A DNA stretch of 64,000 bases from Aureobasidium sp. EXF-3400 (Eukaryota > Ascomycota > Dothideomycetes > Dothideales > Saccotheciaceae). The stretch spans positions 1 to 64,000 of the forward strand of contig SWBL01000306.1 of the NCBI GenBank assembly GCA_024195585.1, in the 5' to 3' direction. This document shows, piece by piece, positions 1-11,214 of the stretch; position 1 is the stretch's first letter, and each line of letters starts with the position of its first letter. A program made the position numbers and the translations under genes. Below the pieces are notes generated by a model that worked only from the letters and a program-made list of their open reading frames with translations, did no database searches and was not told where the DNA came from.

Positions 1-1167
1 CTGACGTTAGCTCTGGCCATGCGAAGTACTACGGGCGCGTTGTTGGCATACGCAAAGTCGCGCGAGTAGATTGGTGGTAGGTATCGATAAACTTGCTGAA
101 GCGCTTGTTCAGACCATGAACCCATGCAGTGGAGCGAGTTTTAAGTAGAGTTGGTGGGAGGTAAGGAAGCGAATCGTGGCATTCCTCAGACGATACAAAG
201 GATTGGAAAGGGGGTCACGAAGGAGTTGGAACTTGCGAAAGGGAGGGCCCCGTCATCATTGAGGGGTGACAAGCTTTCGGTACATCCTGCTCGACCTCCC
301 GATTCCCGCTGTCAACTTTGCGCCATCGCGATCCCTTCTTGGAAGTGGTTTTCGACCATCACTGAAATATGGAAGCGCATCGCTCAACATGCACATGCTG
401 TTCTGCAGAAACAGAGGCTATTCTGGGTCGCTCAAAAGCACTGCCCCAAATGCAGGTTGTAGACTTGTAGTTGTTGGTTTTCGTCCCATGCCATCCAATC
501 AAGTTTATTACGACGCGTGATCTTGGCATTTACGCGCCGGCTCTCAAAGCCTGCTGCCTCGCGACGTCGAAACTTATAACCTCCCATCAACGACCATGAG
601 TTGGTGGGTTATCCATCTGTCTTGCTTTTCTCGATTCTGATCGACTTACGCGCATGCTATCTAGGTGACGACCCCTTTTCCTTCCAATCTCTGAGTCAGG
701 GCTGCTCCTCAAAAGCCCGGTCGGGTGGTTGGGGTAGGTTGTGGTCAACCTCAGAGTCGCTCTTGCGTAGACCATCAACACGACAGATTTCGAAGGCAGG
801 CTATCATCTCGAAGTCCAGTCGCACTCGTAGAGCGCTTCTGGAGTCTGTAGGGTTCATTGTGGTCACCGGTCGTCGATTCTCGTTACAAACCAGATTTCA
901 CGAGCAGGTCAGCTGGTCTGATCTGTAGGGGCTGCAACGAATACCGGCTATCGATTCTCTCGTGTTGATGGTCCGCTTTAGCCATAACCTGTGAAGAGTC
1001 AGGGCTGCTCTAACTGAAGCCCGGGTGGGAGGGTTCTACGCTTCTTGCGTGGGGTTCTCATTCTTACTAATATAAATGCAGCCTCAGACAAACTGCACTT
1101 CATGCTAATCTACACTACTGTTCTTGGCTGACAAGCATGTCTAAATAGTTGCATTTAAGTAAATTCA
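1..1167. other. No gene recognised; imperfect direct repeat
   Basis: Only short open frames (about 100 codons or less) without recognisable domains are present. Two related segments at about 693-734 and 996-1033 share GAGTCAGGGCTGCTC followed by AAGCCCGG and a G-rich tail, an imperfect direct repeat about 300 bp apart. It may be an old duplicated or decayed segment upstream of the first gene. Confidence 0.5.
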
Positions 1168-2779
1168 ATGGCATCAAATGTTCGAATCTCATCAAAGACT
1201 CTCGTACAAGTGTGCGCACATCCCCACAATGGTTCGATATCGCATCAGTATCATATGAGTATGGTCTTCGATCAAGATACATTTCATTGCAAGCTCAGCA
1301 CATCCGTACATTTGGTCGATCCCGAAAAGGAAAAAGAATCTGTCTACCTCGTGCTCGATGCCACCAATGTCGGAGCGATATGCCTCCCAATGAGCGAAGA
1401 CGTGCCACTCAATGTTACAAATGCATTCATCAAGCAAGCACGCTGTGTAACAGCTACCGATATCGTGAGCTTGCAGTTCACTCTGAAACAGAAAGTACAC
1501 CTTATTGTCCCCAAGTCGGGATTGCGGAAAAGACCATCGACGATCACGGACATAGACAATTTGCTACGACTCGGACAGTGCGACACATTTACAATTTACA
1601 TCCCCTCAAAATCTATCAATCAAGGGGGTCTTCCGGACCTCTGTAGGGCATTGGATCAGGGTGCCGTCAAACCATCCGATCGCCATATCAAGAGTCTTTA
1701 CGGGGGCGCTGGTAGCAAGGTCATCACATGCCTCGATGACCTTTGGACATTCAATCAACCAGGAAACCCGCCTCCATACGATCCATTGACGGCGCCTGGG
1801 GCCATCGACAACGAATCGACAAGTCAATCGGGCTCCAGAGACACAAGCAATTCCAGAAAGTGTGGCAAAAGACGAATAGCATCACCTGTACCGCGCCAAA
1901 CACCTCCCAAGCGACAACTGTTGACAGAGAAAGCCGTCCCAGAGCCCTGGGAATTGGCTTTCGCAGCTCTGAGTGCAGAATTCACAACCCTACGTGAACA
2001 ACTGCAGCAACTCCAGCGGGCTCCCGGAGTCGATGCTGGAACACAGACCGACCCGTTCGTGGGGCATGCACCTGGGTCTTGCTCAGTGCCTGACCCACAT
2101 TGTTCATCACCAAGCCAGGCTAGCACGGTTGAAAACACTGTCGAGGATCGTCTCCTGATGGTGGAAGACAGCATTCTCGAGGAACAGAAACAGAGGGCAT
2201 TTTTAGATGAAAAGCTCGACCACACCGACAAGCAGGTATGTATGCAAAATTTTCTCGGATCGTCAATTACGAGATGTTGTTCCGACTCCTCCCACTTTCT
2301 CAGATGTAAACACACTGCCCACCACATTGCAGAAGGTATTCAAACAGCTGGAGGTGTGCATGGAAAATCTGTTTTCGCAGATTGATAACAATGTCTCTAT
2401 CCACACCTGCTTAATCCTTGATAACACGCTGCAATGCGGCAGGGTAGATTGCCTTGTGCGTATCATTTTCTGAACCAGGCAAACACTAACTTTGCCCCTT
2501 CAGATACGACAGGAGCTCGAAAGTGAATGCTTTGGGCTGCAATCCGCTGTCGAGAACCTCGAGTATCGTGTCGATGACTTGGAAAGTTGTCTTCAAGACG
2601 ATCTTCGGCAAGAGTTCAAAGAAGATATTGATGCGAAAGCATCAGACCTACAAGTCAAGTTGGAAGAGTTCATTGAGCGTCGACTGGAAGACGTTGAAGA
2701 GGTCGTTAAGCATGATGTTAGGATGGCGTTCGAGAATGCATCTTGCAAGTTCAAGATAGATCTCGGCTGGTCAGAATAG
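1168..2779 (+). CDS. Hypothetical protein with C-terminal coiled coil
   Basis: I do not recognise a family. My model has three exons, 1168-2235, 2333-2455 and 2504-2779, giving about 488 aa. The first intron (97 bp) starts GTATGT; the second (48 bp) starts GTGCGT and has a CACTAAC branch site just before its CAG. All joins keep phase 0. Residues 1-190 show no known motif. Residues about 200-270 are polar and low in complexity, with a basic patch (KCGKRRIASPVPR). Around residue 280 there is a Gln/Leu heptad stretch (TTLREQLQQLQ). From about 370 to the end the chain is strongly charged and heptad-like, so a long coiled coil is likely. A structural or scaffold role would be a guess. Confidence 0.6.
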
Positions 2780-3219
2780 TTGAATCATCTACAATAGGAA
2801 GCTACGCAAAACTTCTTGATTATCTTGGCCGCACTTTCTGTAGTGAACAGTGTGACGGTTGACCAAGTGTGTCTGCGTGCCTTTTTCACACGAACAAGGA
2901 AAGTTGTCGGAAGGTACAAACGCGTTCTTCGACGACAACTTTCACTATTCGAATCACGTCTCTGTCCTTCCGCCGACCTCCCGAAATTCATTCAAACCAC
3001 AACACTACTTGACTGTTGTCGTCCAACTTCATAGCCTCTGCGCCAGTCTATATGACACACTTCTTTCTTGGGATCACATCGCTCAGCGCATAAGATCTTT
3101 TCGGTACTGCGCGCACTTCCGCAGAAGACCTCATTTCTCGTCGCTGGTCGATTTATACAAAGTACGAGAATACTCTTCTACCCTCAGTGAAGATCTGACA
3201 CCACCAGAAGTTTACAGCC
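2780..3219. other. Intergenic, nothing recognised
   Basis: This lies between the 3' end of the coiled-coil gene and the F-box gene on the same strand. Short open frames here have no recognisable content. It presumably holds the F-box gene promoter; no clear element was seen. Confidence 0.5.
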
Positions 3220-4431
3220 ATGAATCCTCCAACCTCCTTTTCTTCCTTTCCACCTGAACTAGTCACCAAGATCTGCCGTGACTCTACCCTCGAAAAGGAA
3301 GATCTTATCGCTCTTCGCCTCACTAGCAAGTCTCAAGGCATTCATCTCTCTGCTTCTAAGGAACTCGCCAAACGTTACTTCGAAAACATCAAGCTGCTTT
3401 ACACACGCTACAGTCTGGAAGCTTTCATGGAGATTTGCAAGCACCCTGTCTTCGGCCTTGCAGTCCGAAAAGTCCAACTCTCTTATGCTCGGTTTGTGCC
3501 AGATTGTTTTGAGGAAGAAAGCAAGGCCCAGTTCGACAATGTCACACTTGATGGACGATCGTCGCAAGGACGCCATGTGTACCTGGACAACATACAACGA
3601 CTCGTCAATCGTTGCGACGAAGAGGAGAACCTCAAAGAATCTAACAATGCCGAAGACCTGCTTGTCGCAGCTTTTACCGCACTTGCTCAACGGCACCATC
3701 CTCTGGAACTCGCTGTATCATGGTATGAGTCTTGTGCCTTGGGAAAAGGTCGAATTCATAGCCCAGGTAACCTTGGTGAAAATTCACGCTGGGAATGTGA
3801 TGTACTTGGTGTGGTCAACCTCCTTCATCATGCAGCCACCCGGGGGGCATGTGTTGTGCAAACGCTACAGGTTCAAGGTGCTGTCTGGGACAACTTGATC
3901 GATAGTTCATCTGACTCACTGAGCTCATTAGCTCATCTCTCCGAGCTCGGACTGGATATCTGGCCTACAGGAGATATGTCCAGCTTTCAAGTTGCAGGCC
4001 TTGACGCCATGGTGACAAAGCTGCTGGAGAATGCAGTTCACTTGAGAACCTTGCGCCTCCTCGAATCTTCTTATTTTGATGATGGCCCTCAGTATCTTCG
4101 CAGCGTCTTCACAACAATGTCGAGGATGAAGCTTGAGAAGATCACGCTGACCTATGTCGATCTTGATCAGTTCAAGCCTTTCGAGAATCGTATCGAGTCT
4201 CTGCGTCACCTGGAGGTGATTGAGTGCGAGACCAGGAGAAGCTTGAAGAATGTTCTGCTTTCTATCCAGAACAACTTACCTCAACTTGAATATCTTCATC
4301 TTTCTGAATATCGGGGACGCCAAGTGATCGAATTTCAAGGTGTTCAAGGAATCAGTGATGGCATAGACAAGCTGATGCAGTCGAGACTAAACCATCACAA
4401 CAATCCTGGATGGGATGCACTTTATGACTGA
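3220..4431 (+). CDS. F-box domain protein
   Basis: Uninterrupted 403-aa frame starting at an ATG after TTTACAGCC. The N-terminus (residues 7-45, around SSFPPELVTKICRDSTLEKE then DLIALRLTSKS) matches the F-box pattern, in which a Pro-Leu/Val start leads into two short helices. The rest is a helical, leucine-rich region typical of fungal F-box proteins that lack a clear WD40 or LRR signature. Family knowledge: F-box proteins bind Skp1 and deliver substrates to the SCF ubiquitin ligase. The substrate is unknown. Fungal genomes carry many fast-evolving F-box genes, so the call is to family only. Confidence 0.7.
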   Translation: MNPPTSFSSFPPELVTKICRDSTLEKEDLIALRLTSKSQGIHLSASKELAKRYFENIKLLYTRYSLEAFMEICKHPVFGLAVRKVQLSYARFVPDCFEEESKAQFDNVTLDGRSSQGRHVYLDNIQRLVNRCDEEENLKESNNAEDLLVAAFTALAQRHHPLELAVSWYESCALGKGRIHSPGNLGENSRWECDVLGVVNLLHHAATRGACVVQTLQVQGAVWDNLIDSSSDSLSSLAHLSELGLDIWPTGDMSSFQVAGLDAMVTKLLENAVHLRTLRLLESSYFDDGPQYLRSVFTTMSRMKLEKITLTYVDLDQFKPFENRIESLRHLEVIECETRRSLKNVLLSIQNNLPQLEYLHLSEYRGRQVIEFQGVQGISDGIDKLMQSRLNHHNNPGWDALYD

Positions 4432-4840
4432 GTTGTCAGAACAGCACCCTCTTGTACTAAAGAGAGTCAGATTGTAGCTATAGAAATGCATAATACTTTG
4501 TTCCAAAATGTTGTCTTTACAGAGAGAACACTGTTCAAGGCCATCTTCATGTTCAGACTCATGTTCGAATTGCAATTGTGCATTTCGATAGCTTACGATA
4601 AGCCTTGTCAGGTTATGCGACAAGCGTCTGTCAATCAGCCAACTGTGACTTCCTTTGGTCATGTCTTTGATACTTGATGCTTTGTTTTACAAGAAGGAGT
4701 GCGTGAAGTTTGTGCAAGCTTGTGAAAGATTTATGAAAGTCCAATCAAACGCGTTCAATCCACGTCGCGTCCATCCCCGAATCGCTTCACGACCCAGTGT
4801 TTGTCGAGAACAATTCGACAAGATATGAGCATATGAATCA
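4432..4840. promoter_or_regulatory. CTF18 upstream region with MCB-like ACGCGT
   Basis: No gene is recognised. An ACGCGT hexamer (the MluI cell-cycle box bound by MBF in yeasts) lies at 4749-4754, about 90 bp upstream of the proposed CTF18 start, and another CG-rich word (GTCGCGTC) follows. G1/S control suits a replication-factor gene, but a six-base palindrome is expected about 15 times in 64 kb by chance. Confidence 0.35.
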
Positions 4841-7800
4841 ATGAACGTTGATGTTGAAGAGCCAACCTTTTCAGACGACATAGCAGCACTTTACGAACAA
4901 GAAGCAGAAACTCGAGCGGACAACAAGCGACGAGGAATTGTTATTCAGCACCGAAGCTGGCCTTTGGCAGACGTCTTTCGCAGTGAAGACGACCGCTCTA
5001 CTCGTACGATCTAGCTGGCCATTCTGACGAGGCTTATCTTAACAACGAACAGACATACCATCCAGCCAGAACCGATACAGACGAAACCAAGACCCTCCAT
5101 CGAGTCCACCCGCTATGCCCTTCATGTCTTCGGCCATCGCACCTCCACCAGTCACCATGTCGCAAAATCTAGGAAAAGAGGCGACCAACAACATCTTCAT
5201 GGAAGATTCGGACAGTGACGATGAGATGCCGCTACCACAGCAACAACCAAATTCAGAATCAGTTCAGACTCAAGGACAACCACTCTCAAATACGCAAGAA
5301 CCTCCTGCTCTCGAACCACCTACACAATCACAAACCAGTCGGCAATCGCAAAGTCAGAGTCAACCTCATGACTTGGGTCTGTCGATGTTCGCCAAACGCA
5401 CCATTCACAATCCTCTGATTTCATCTTCCAAGACGCCCACAACTACAAAAGTCGCCATACACACTTCTTCAGGCAAGACTTTCTCAGTGCGAAAGAAGCA
5501 GGATGCAGAAGCCCTGTCGACAGAAAGACTAGCAGCCTCACGATCTGAGATCACCGAGGGCAGAGCTCAAAGAAGTTATTATGGCATCGATATCCACAAC
5601 CTGGTCAAGGAAGCAAAAGCGCAGCAAGTCATCGATCAAGCAGAAGCAGAAAGAAAAGCCGCCATGCCCTCGATAGAACCTTCTCTTCCTGTAGACGGCG
5701 CACAAAAGAGTCAAAGGACATTGATGTGGACGGAAAAATACAGAGCACGCAAGTTCACCGAGCTTGTAGGAGATGACCGCACACATCGGTCTGTTATGCA
5801 TTGGCTCAAGCGCTGGGATGAGATTGTATTTCCTGGCTCGAGTAGAAAACCCAAGCATCGCAAGAACGCCGACAATGCTGAACAGGAAAGACCACATCGC
5901 AAAGTCTTGCTTCTTACTGGTCCTCCCGGTCTTGGAAAAACAACTTTGGCTCATGTGTGCGCTAAACAAGCTGGTTACGAAGTTCAGGAGATCAACGCTA
6001 GCGATGAGAGAAGCAGGGATGTTGTCAAAGGTCGCATCAGAGATATGGTCGGCACTGAAAACGTCAGAGGTGTCGATCAAAAGACTGCTGCGGGCAAGAT
6101 CCGTAAAGCTGGACGGCCTGTGTGCGTTATTGTTGACGAGGTCGATGGTGTCGTTGGCGGTAGTGGAGGTGCCGGTGAAGGAGGTTTCATCAAGGCTCTG
6201 CTCGACCTGGTTGCCCTCGACACGAGGAACTCGAACAAGACTCGCTCACAACAGTTCCCTGGAAAGAAGAAGGCTGACAATTTCAGCCTGCTGCGACCGC
6301 TTATCCTGATCTGCAATGATGTCTATCATCCTTCCCTTCGACCACTTCGACAAAGCACAGCTGCCGAGATCATTCACGTTCGCAAGCCTGCCATCAACTC
6401 AGTCGTTTCCAGGATGCAGTCCATCTTTGAAAAGGAGAACATTCCCCACGACAGCGATGGTGTGCGAAAGCTGTGCGAGGCATCTTGGGGCATGACAAGC
6501 CGCAAAGAAGGTGGTTCAGGCAGCAGCACAGGCGAAGGCGACATTCGTGGTATCTTGGTCGTTGGCGAATGGATCGCAGGCAGACTTCGAGCAACGCACG
6601 ATCCAGTCGGAAATCCAATGCAAAGGCTGACTCGCCGATGGATCGAAGACAACATCCTAGCAGACCTCTCTCACGGAGGAGGTTCAGCAAGAGGCGTAGG
6701 CCGTGGCGGGCCCAAGGAAGTAGTTGAGCGCGTCTTCAAAGAAGGCGCTGGTTTCTCCAAACCCAGCATGCTAGCAGCCCCAATCACTACCTCTTCAATC
6801 ACCGGCATGAAAGGCGTCGCAGAAGCAGGAAAGCGACAAGCCATGGACCGCCTCCGTGAAATGGTACACACATCCGGCGATATTGACCGCATCATGACCG
6901 ACTGCTTTTCGGCATACCCAGATCACCCATATCAAGACGACAACTACCTCAGCAAACCAGATGAAGCATACGAATGGCTCCACTTCCACGATCAACTGTC
7001 TTCTGCGGTGTTTAGCCACAGCGAGTGGGAACTAGCCACCTACCTCGCCCAACCGATCCTCGCTTTCCACCACTTATTCGCAACACCGAACCGTTCCCAG
7101 ACCACCACTACAAATAAATGGAACGAGCAAGAGACCGCAGAAGATGGCGAGGCTCCTGCCCCCTTTTCCGGCCCTCAAGCTTCTTATCAAGCACACGAAA
7201 CGCAAAAAACCAACGCTGAGATTTTGCAAACGCTACATGCAGCTTTGTCATTACCGCTGTTACGCATGTTTCCCTCGCCAACAGCAATGTCGACCGAATT
7301 CGTTCCTTACCTCACTCGCATGCTAAACCCCAACGTAACTCCAGTGGTAGTAAACAACTCCGGCATCTCCACCGCTTCGGTGCGGAAAGCGAGCGAGAAA
7401 CTACTTGTTGCCAGGGCAGTCAACGCAATGACTGCTTCAGGGGTACGCTTTGATCGTATTCGTCTGGAGAGTGAAGGTGCCTCTGCGCATTCTGGTCCAA
7501 ATACTTATGTGTATCGAATGGAACCTGCCATCGATTGCATTGCCGTGTTTGAAACGCTGGATGCGAAAGCGGCGGGTCTTGCTCCAGTGGACAGAACGAG
7601 ATTTGCCGTGCGTCAGGTTTTGGATCAAGAGTTTGGCGTTGCGGCAAAGAAGAGTGCGGAAGCTGCCCGTGTTAACAGAGGTGTGGGAGCTACGATTACT
7701 TCGTTAGGAGAAGTTGTTGCTGGTGCCGCTGTTCCCTCTCTCTCCCGCGAAGACAGCAAAAAACTAAAGAGAGATTTCTTCGGTAGGGTTATCGCTGAAG

Positions 7801-7967
7801 AAACCCAAGAAACGGAAACAGGTGAAGGTGAAATTGCGGCAAAGAAGAAAAGAGCAAAAACGGAAGATGGAGGTGATAAAGAAAGGGTGTGGGTTACCTT
7901 CCACGAAGGATACTCGAATGCGGTGAGGAAGTCCGTGTCGCTGAAGGAATTGCTGGGCGCTATGTAG
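4841..7967 (+). CDS. CTF18: Chromosome transmission fidelity protein 18 (alternative clamp-loader large subunit)
   Basis: AAA+ ATPase of the Ctf18-RFC complex, which loads or unloads PCNA and supports sister-chromatid cohesion and replication checkpoint signalling in the nucleus. Visible: RFC-type box WTEKYRARKFTELVGDD, Walker A GPPGLGKTT, INASDERS, and Walker B VCVIVDEVDG. A long frame begins at ATG 5115 (950 aa), but that frame stays open upstream with Pro/Ser-rich sequence to 5053. A 5' exon at 4841-5003 (starting MNVDVEEPTFSDDIAALYEQ) joins it in phase across a 49-bp intron (GTACGA donor, CTTAAC branch site, CAG acceptor), giving about 1025 aa. The ATPase assignment is firm and the first exon is inferred. 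The C-terminus carries a basic, Lys-rich stretch (AAKKKRAKTEDG), plausibly a nuclear signal. Confidence 0.9.
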
Positions 7968-8301
7968 ATTTGAAACGTGATTTTATTTCGACTGGCTAAA
8001 GAAAAAGAACAAAGATCATGCAAGCCAAAATTCTGCATGTCGGAAGCATCCCCCCTGAACGCCTTGCTGTGGAAACACCCTAGCCAGGGGTTTTAAATGC
8101 AGAGCAATGCCGTGTCGGTAAGTATAGTTAAGTCAGCCCCTCGGAGAAGTGTGTGTGTGTTGATGTGTGAGTGTGTGTGGATCGAGTTGTAGCGAGAAAC
8201 TGGGACGTAGAGAATCTTTCTATACATTGTTGGGCGTAGCTCGTGAAATGGTGAGAAGCAATTGAGGGACAAAAAAGCTTTGTCGGTTGTTAAAGCTCGT
8301 T
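7968..8301. other. Convergent 3' regions with GT-rich tract
   Basis: Space between the convergent CTF18 and carrier genes. The only structure seen is a GT-rich simple-sequence tract at about 8149-8180. Confidence 0.5.
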
Positions 8302-9406
8302 CTAAACAGTTCCTGGAACGTGCTCATCTTCGTCTTGCAGGCGGACAATCATGCTTTTCAGTGTCTCGAAGGTAAGCATGGTGGTCATGGCGGCGGGCAC
8401 GGCTCGAATGAGATTTGTTCCCATGCCGCTGTAGAAGGCGGTCCAGCCCTCTTCGTAGAGAATGGTTCTACAGGTCTTGACAATACCTTGATAGCGAGGC
8501 TTGTTAATCATGCCATCGGAGCTGGGAATACCTCTTTGTTGTGTTTGTAGACGTGTACGCAAGACTTCGTGAGGATATGTGGCCGTGGTAGCACAGATCT
8601 TGCTGATGCAGGTTGCAGCGAGCACACCGGCCGAGTTTGTGCCTTGGCTTGAAGGAGCTGCGCCCATTTCAACACCAGTAAATTTGAGTTTCAAGTACTC
8701 GTATAGTGGAAACTGGATGGCGACATGTGTAAGACCCAATAATGCAGGAGCCAAACCAGAGTAGAAGGCCTTGACGCCCTCGCTCTTGTACATCTGACGA
8801 GCGGCATCCCAAGTGTTGTTGTAATGCCAAGGAGTACGGTGTCCTCCGACAGCTTTTGAAGATATTTGAGACATGAGACGAGTCTTGATGACCCAGATGG
8901 GGTTTGTTGCAAGGGTCGAGCAAGCGCCTGCTGTGACGGAGGAGCAGACATGAGCAAACCACTGTGGTTCTTTAAGCAGGTTAGTATGTGATGACGAAGA
9001 ACGACTGAGTCAACTCACCAATACGTTCGGCATAATTGGTCTTTGCTATATCGTAGACGCTCATGTAGACAGCCCAAGTGGGCAGATAACCAAGTACCAT
9101 GGGTCCAAGACCTCTATACATGCCCTTGAGGCCATCCTGGCGCACGATTGTTTTTGCAGTTCCAACAAGACCTCGGTAGACTTGGGAGGTTGAAGGAGAG
9201 TTTTGTGAATGCTGCTGGAAGCGGAAGGAGCCCTGGGCCTGCAGCTTGGTCTTTATGACATCAAGTGGGCAAGTAACGACACCCGAAGCAACACCGGCAG
9301 CGGCACCACAAAGACTGTTGATATATGGCTTGGGCAACTTTTGAGCCAGGAGAGTTGCGGTAGATGGTGGGGTTAGATCGTGGGATCTGGATGCCGGGGC
9401 TGACAT
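8302..9406 (-). CDS. Mitochondrial carrier, NAD+ transporter (Ndt1/Yia6) type
   Basis: Two exons (9406-9019 and 8969-8302) around a 49-bp intron with a GTGAGT donor give 351 aa. The three repeats of the mitochondrial carrier family are visible through their Px[D/E]xx[K/R] signatures: PLDVIKTK, PIWVIKTR and YPHEVLRTR. Trp in place of the acidic residue in repeat 2 (NPIWVIKTRLMSQ) is typical of the NAD+/pyrimidine-nucleotide branch that includes yeast Yia6/Ndt1 and Rim2. Expected role: exchange of NAD+ or a related nucleotide across the inner mitochondrial membrane. The substrate is inferred from subfamily resemblance only. It is divergent from QCR7, another mitochondrial gene, about 600 bp away. 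Confidence 0.85.
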
Positions 9407-10005
9407 TGTATCGGAGGGGAGAGCCTCAATAGCTGCGCATGTTCAGGCCAGAGGCGGATCGGGCGAGTCAGGGGTGAGGGAGAAGAGCGAGTTGAGGATA
9501 GATGTTTGGCGAGGCTTCAAGTTGGTGGTGGTGGGTTGGTGATAGATACGGGAGTAGTAGAATGCGCACGCGGCCCGGCACCGCTTTCAAGCAGCTTTGG
9601 TTAGCGATTGTGCGTCTCCATGAATCTGCACACAATGGCCGGAGATGTGAGCTGGTACAGATGGCGGGTGGTGAAGAAGAAGATTGTCTGGTATCTTGAG
9701 TCGTGTGTCAAGAATAGGTAGTGATGGAGTCGCTGTCGCGCAATCGTCAACCTTGACCCGTCACCGGCCAAGGGCTATCCATGGACCACAAAGGGAACAG
9801 CCGGTCGTCGGCCATCGGAGTTTGGTCGGCTCAAAGCGGGGGTCCTCGAGCCGACGCTGATTGGACTGTGAGAGGGAAGGTAAGCAGCCAATCAGCGAGC
9901 GTTGGCTGAGGCTGGGCTGTCGAGACTTGAACGACAAGAGTTGAAGCACCAGAGTCGAAGACCACCTGACGGACTCAAGTTGCAACGACCTCACATACCG
10001 CCATC
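9407..10005. promoter_or_regulatory. Shared promoter of carrier and QCR7 with paired CCAATCA boxes
   Basis: CGCTGATTGG at 9855-9864 and CCAATCAGCG at 9888-9897 are exact inverted copies, each containing CCAATCA, the preferred site of the CCAAT-binding (Hap/CBC) complex. They lie about 110-150 bp before the QCR7 start. In fungi this complex controls respiratory genes, so regulation of QCR7, perhaps with the carrier, is a reasonable inference. No other gene is seen in the region. Confidence 0.5.
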
Positions 10006-10553
10006 ATGTCGCAGCCTTCCATGACCAACTTCATCGTCAAGCGCCCCTGGTTGAAGCGCTGGATGACTCCCCTCGCCAACTGGTACACCGACGCCGCCGG
10101 CTACAGAAAGTTGGGCCTGAGGTCCGTCGCCCCTGCTATTCATTGAATTGGACACAGCTACTGACGTCGCTTCCACTCTGCAGAGCCGACGACCTTATTC
10201 CTGAGGAGTCCGAGACTGTCCTCCTCGCCCTCAAGCGTCTCCCACCCAAGGAGGCCTACGACCGTGTCTTCCGCATGCGCCGCGCTTTCCAGGTCCGCTA
10301 CATTCGATACGCCATTCAAGGCCCATAATCAACCGCTGACACGTCCTCGCAGTGCTCTCTCTCACACCAGCTCCTCCCCAAGAACGAGCAGACCAAGCCC
10401 GACGAGGTGCGTCTCTCACAATCCACTCGTCCCTTCCCAATCAATTGCTTACACATAACCCAGGATATCCCATACTTGAGCCCCATCATCAAGGAGATTG
10501 AGGCCGAGAGAAGAGAGAGAATGGACCTTGACGCCATGGTCATCAAGAAATAA
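10006..10553 (+). CDS. QCR7: Cytochrome bc1 complex subunit 7 (14-kDa, UQCRB family)
   Basis: Four small exons (10006-10121, 10184-10292, 10353-10406, 10464-10553) splice in phase to 122 aa, close to the family's usual length of about 125. The order of blocks, KRPWLKRWMTPLANWYTDAA, the YRKLGLRADDLIPEE segment, RMRRAFQCS and a charged C-terminus, is that of yeast Qcr7 and mammalian UQCRB. It is a matrix-side structural subunit of respiratory complex III needed for assembly near cytochrome b. Dense introns within such a short gene are common for nuclear respiratory genes in this group. Codons are strongly C-ending, in keeping with high expression. Confidence 0.95.
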
Positions 10554-11214
10554 TCGCCCTACACGTCCTTTACTCGCTGATCCCCCCGAGTCGACGCCCG
10601 CTTTCATGTACTCTATACCTTTAGAATGTCCAAAACCGCCTTTTTCATTGACTCGACAACCATACATCTTCAGAGCCAGCTTCAATTCATCCACGAATCT
10701 ATCTCTTCCTTGACACGCTTCTAAACTGCAATTCTGGCCGATTGTAGCATACGCGGACATGTTACCACCAATGAATACTGCGTGGTTCTTCTTGACTGAA
10801 GCTAGACTGTGTGATACTGCAAGATCATGCCATAGACGTACTGTTTCGATTGGACATTGCGAGCAAGTTCGCCTCATGCGTTTCCATCCATGGTCTGTGC
10901 TTCTTGCACTGCTTGACGTGACTTTCATTTGTCCTCGAACGTGATATAGCTGCGGTAGTCTAGTCCCTTGCTCGTGAATTACAGTCACTTGTTATCTGCA
11001 ATATCAGGATCTTTGTTGGGCTTTGCATTCGTAGATTGCTGGTGAATCCCCAAGACTCGTATGCGTCATTGCGTCAGCCTTGGATCCATTCCTCCATTAC
11101 CTCTTTTGGCGTGCCTCTTCGACAATCATTTATTTGGCATCAAGTTTCCATCATATTTGACAGCCGCTGTAAACACTGGCTTCCTTCTCCTTACTTCCAA
11201 TAGATTCTTTCAGA
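10554..11214. other. Intergenic, nothing recognised
   Basis: The QCR7 3' region followed by the glycosylase leader. A 179-codon open frame on the reverse strand overlaps QCR7 exon 4 and lacks any recognisable motif; I treat it as chance. Confidence 0.5.

Noticed and set aside
10449..10988. 179-codon minus-strand frame overlapping QCR7
   Set aside because: Overlaps a confirmed exon, has no domain, and no promoter was seen.
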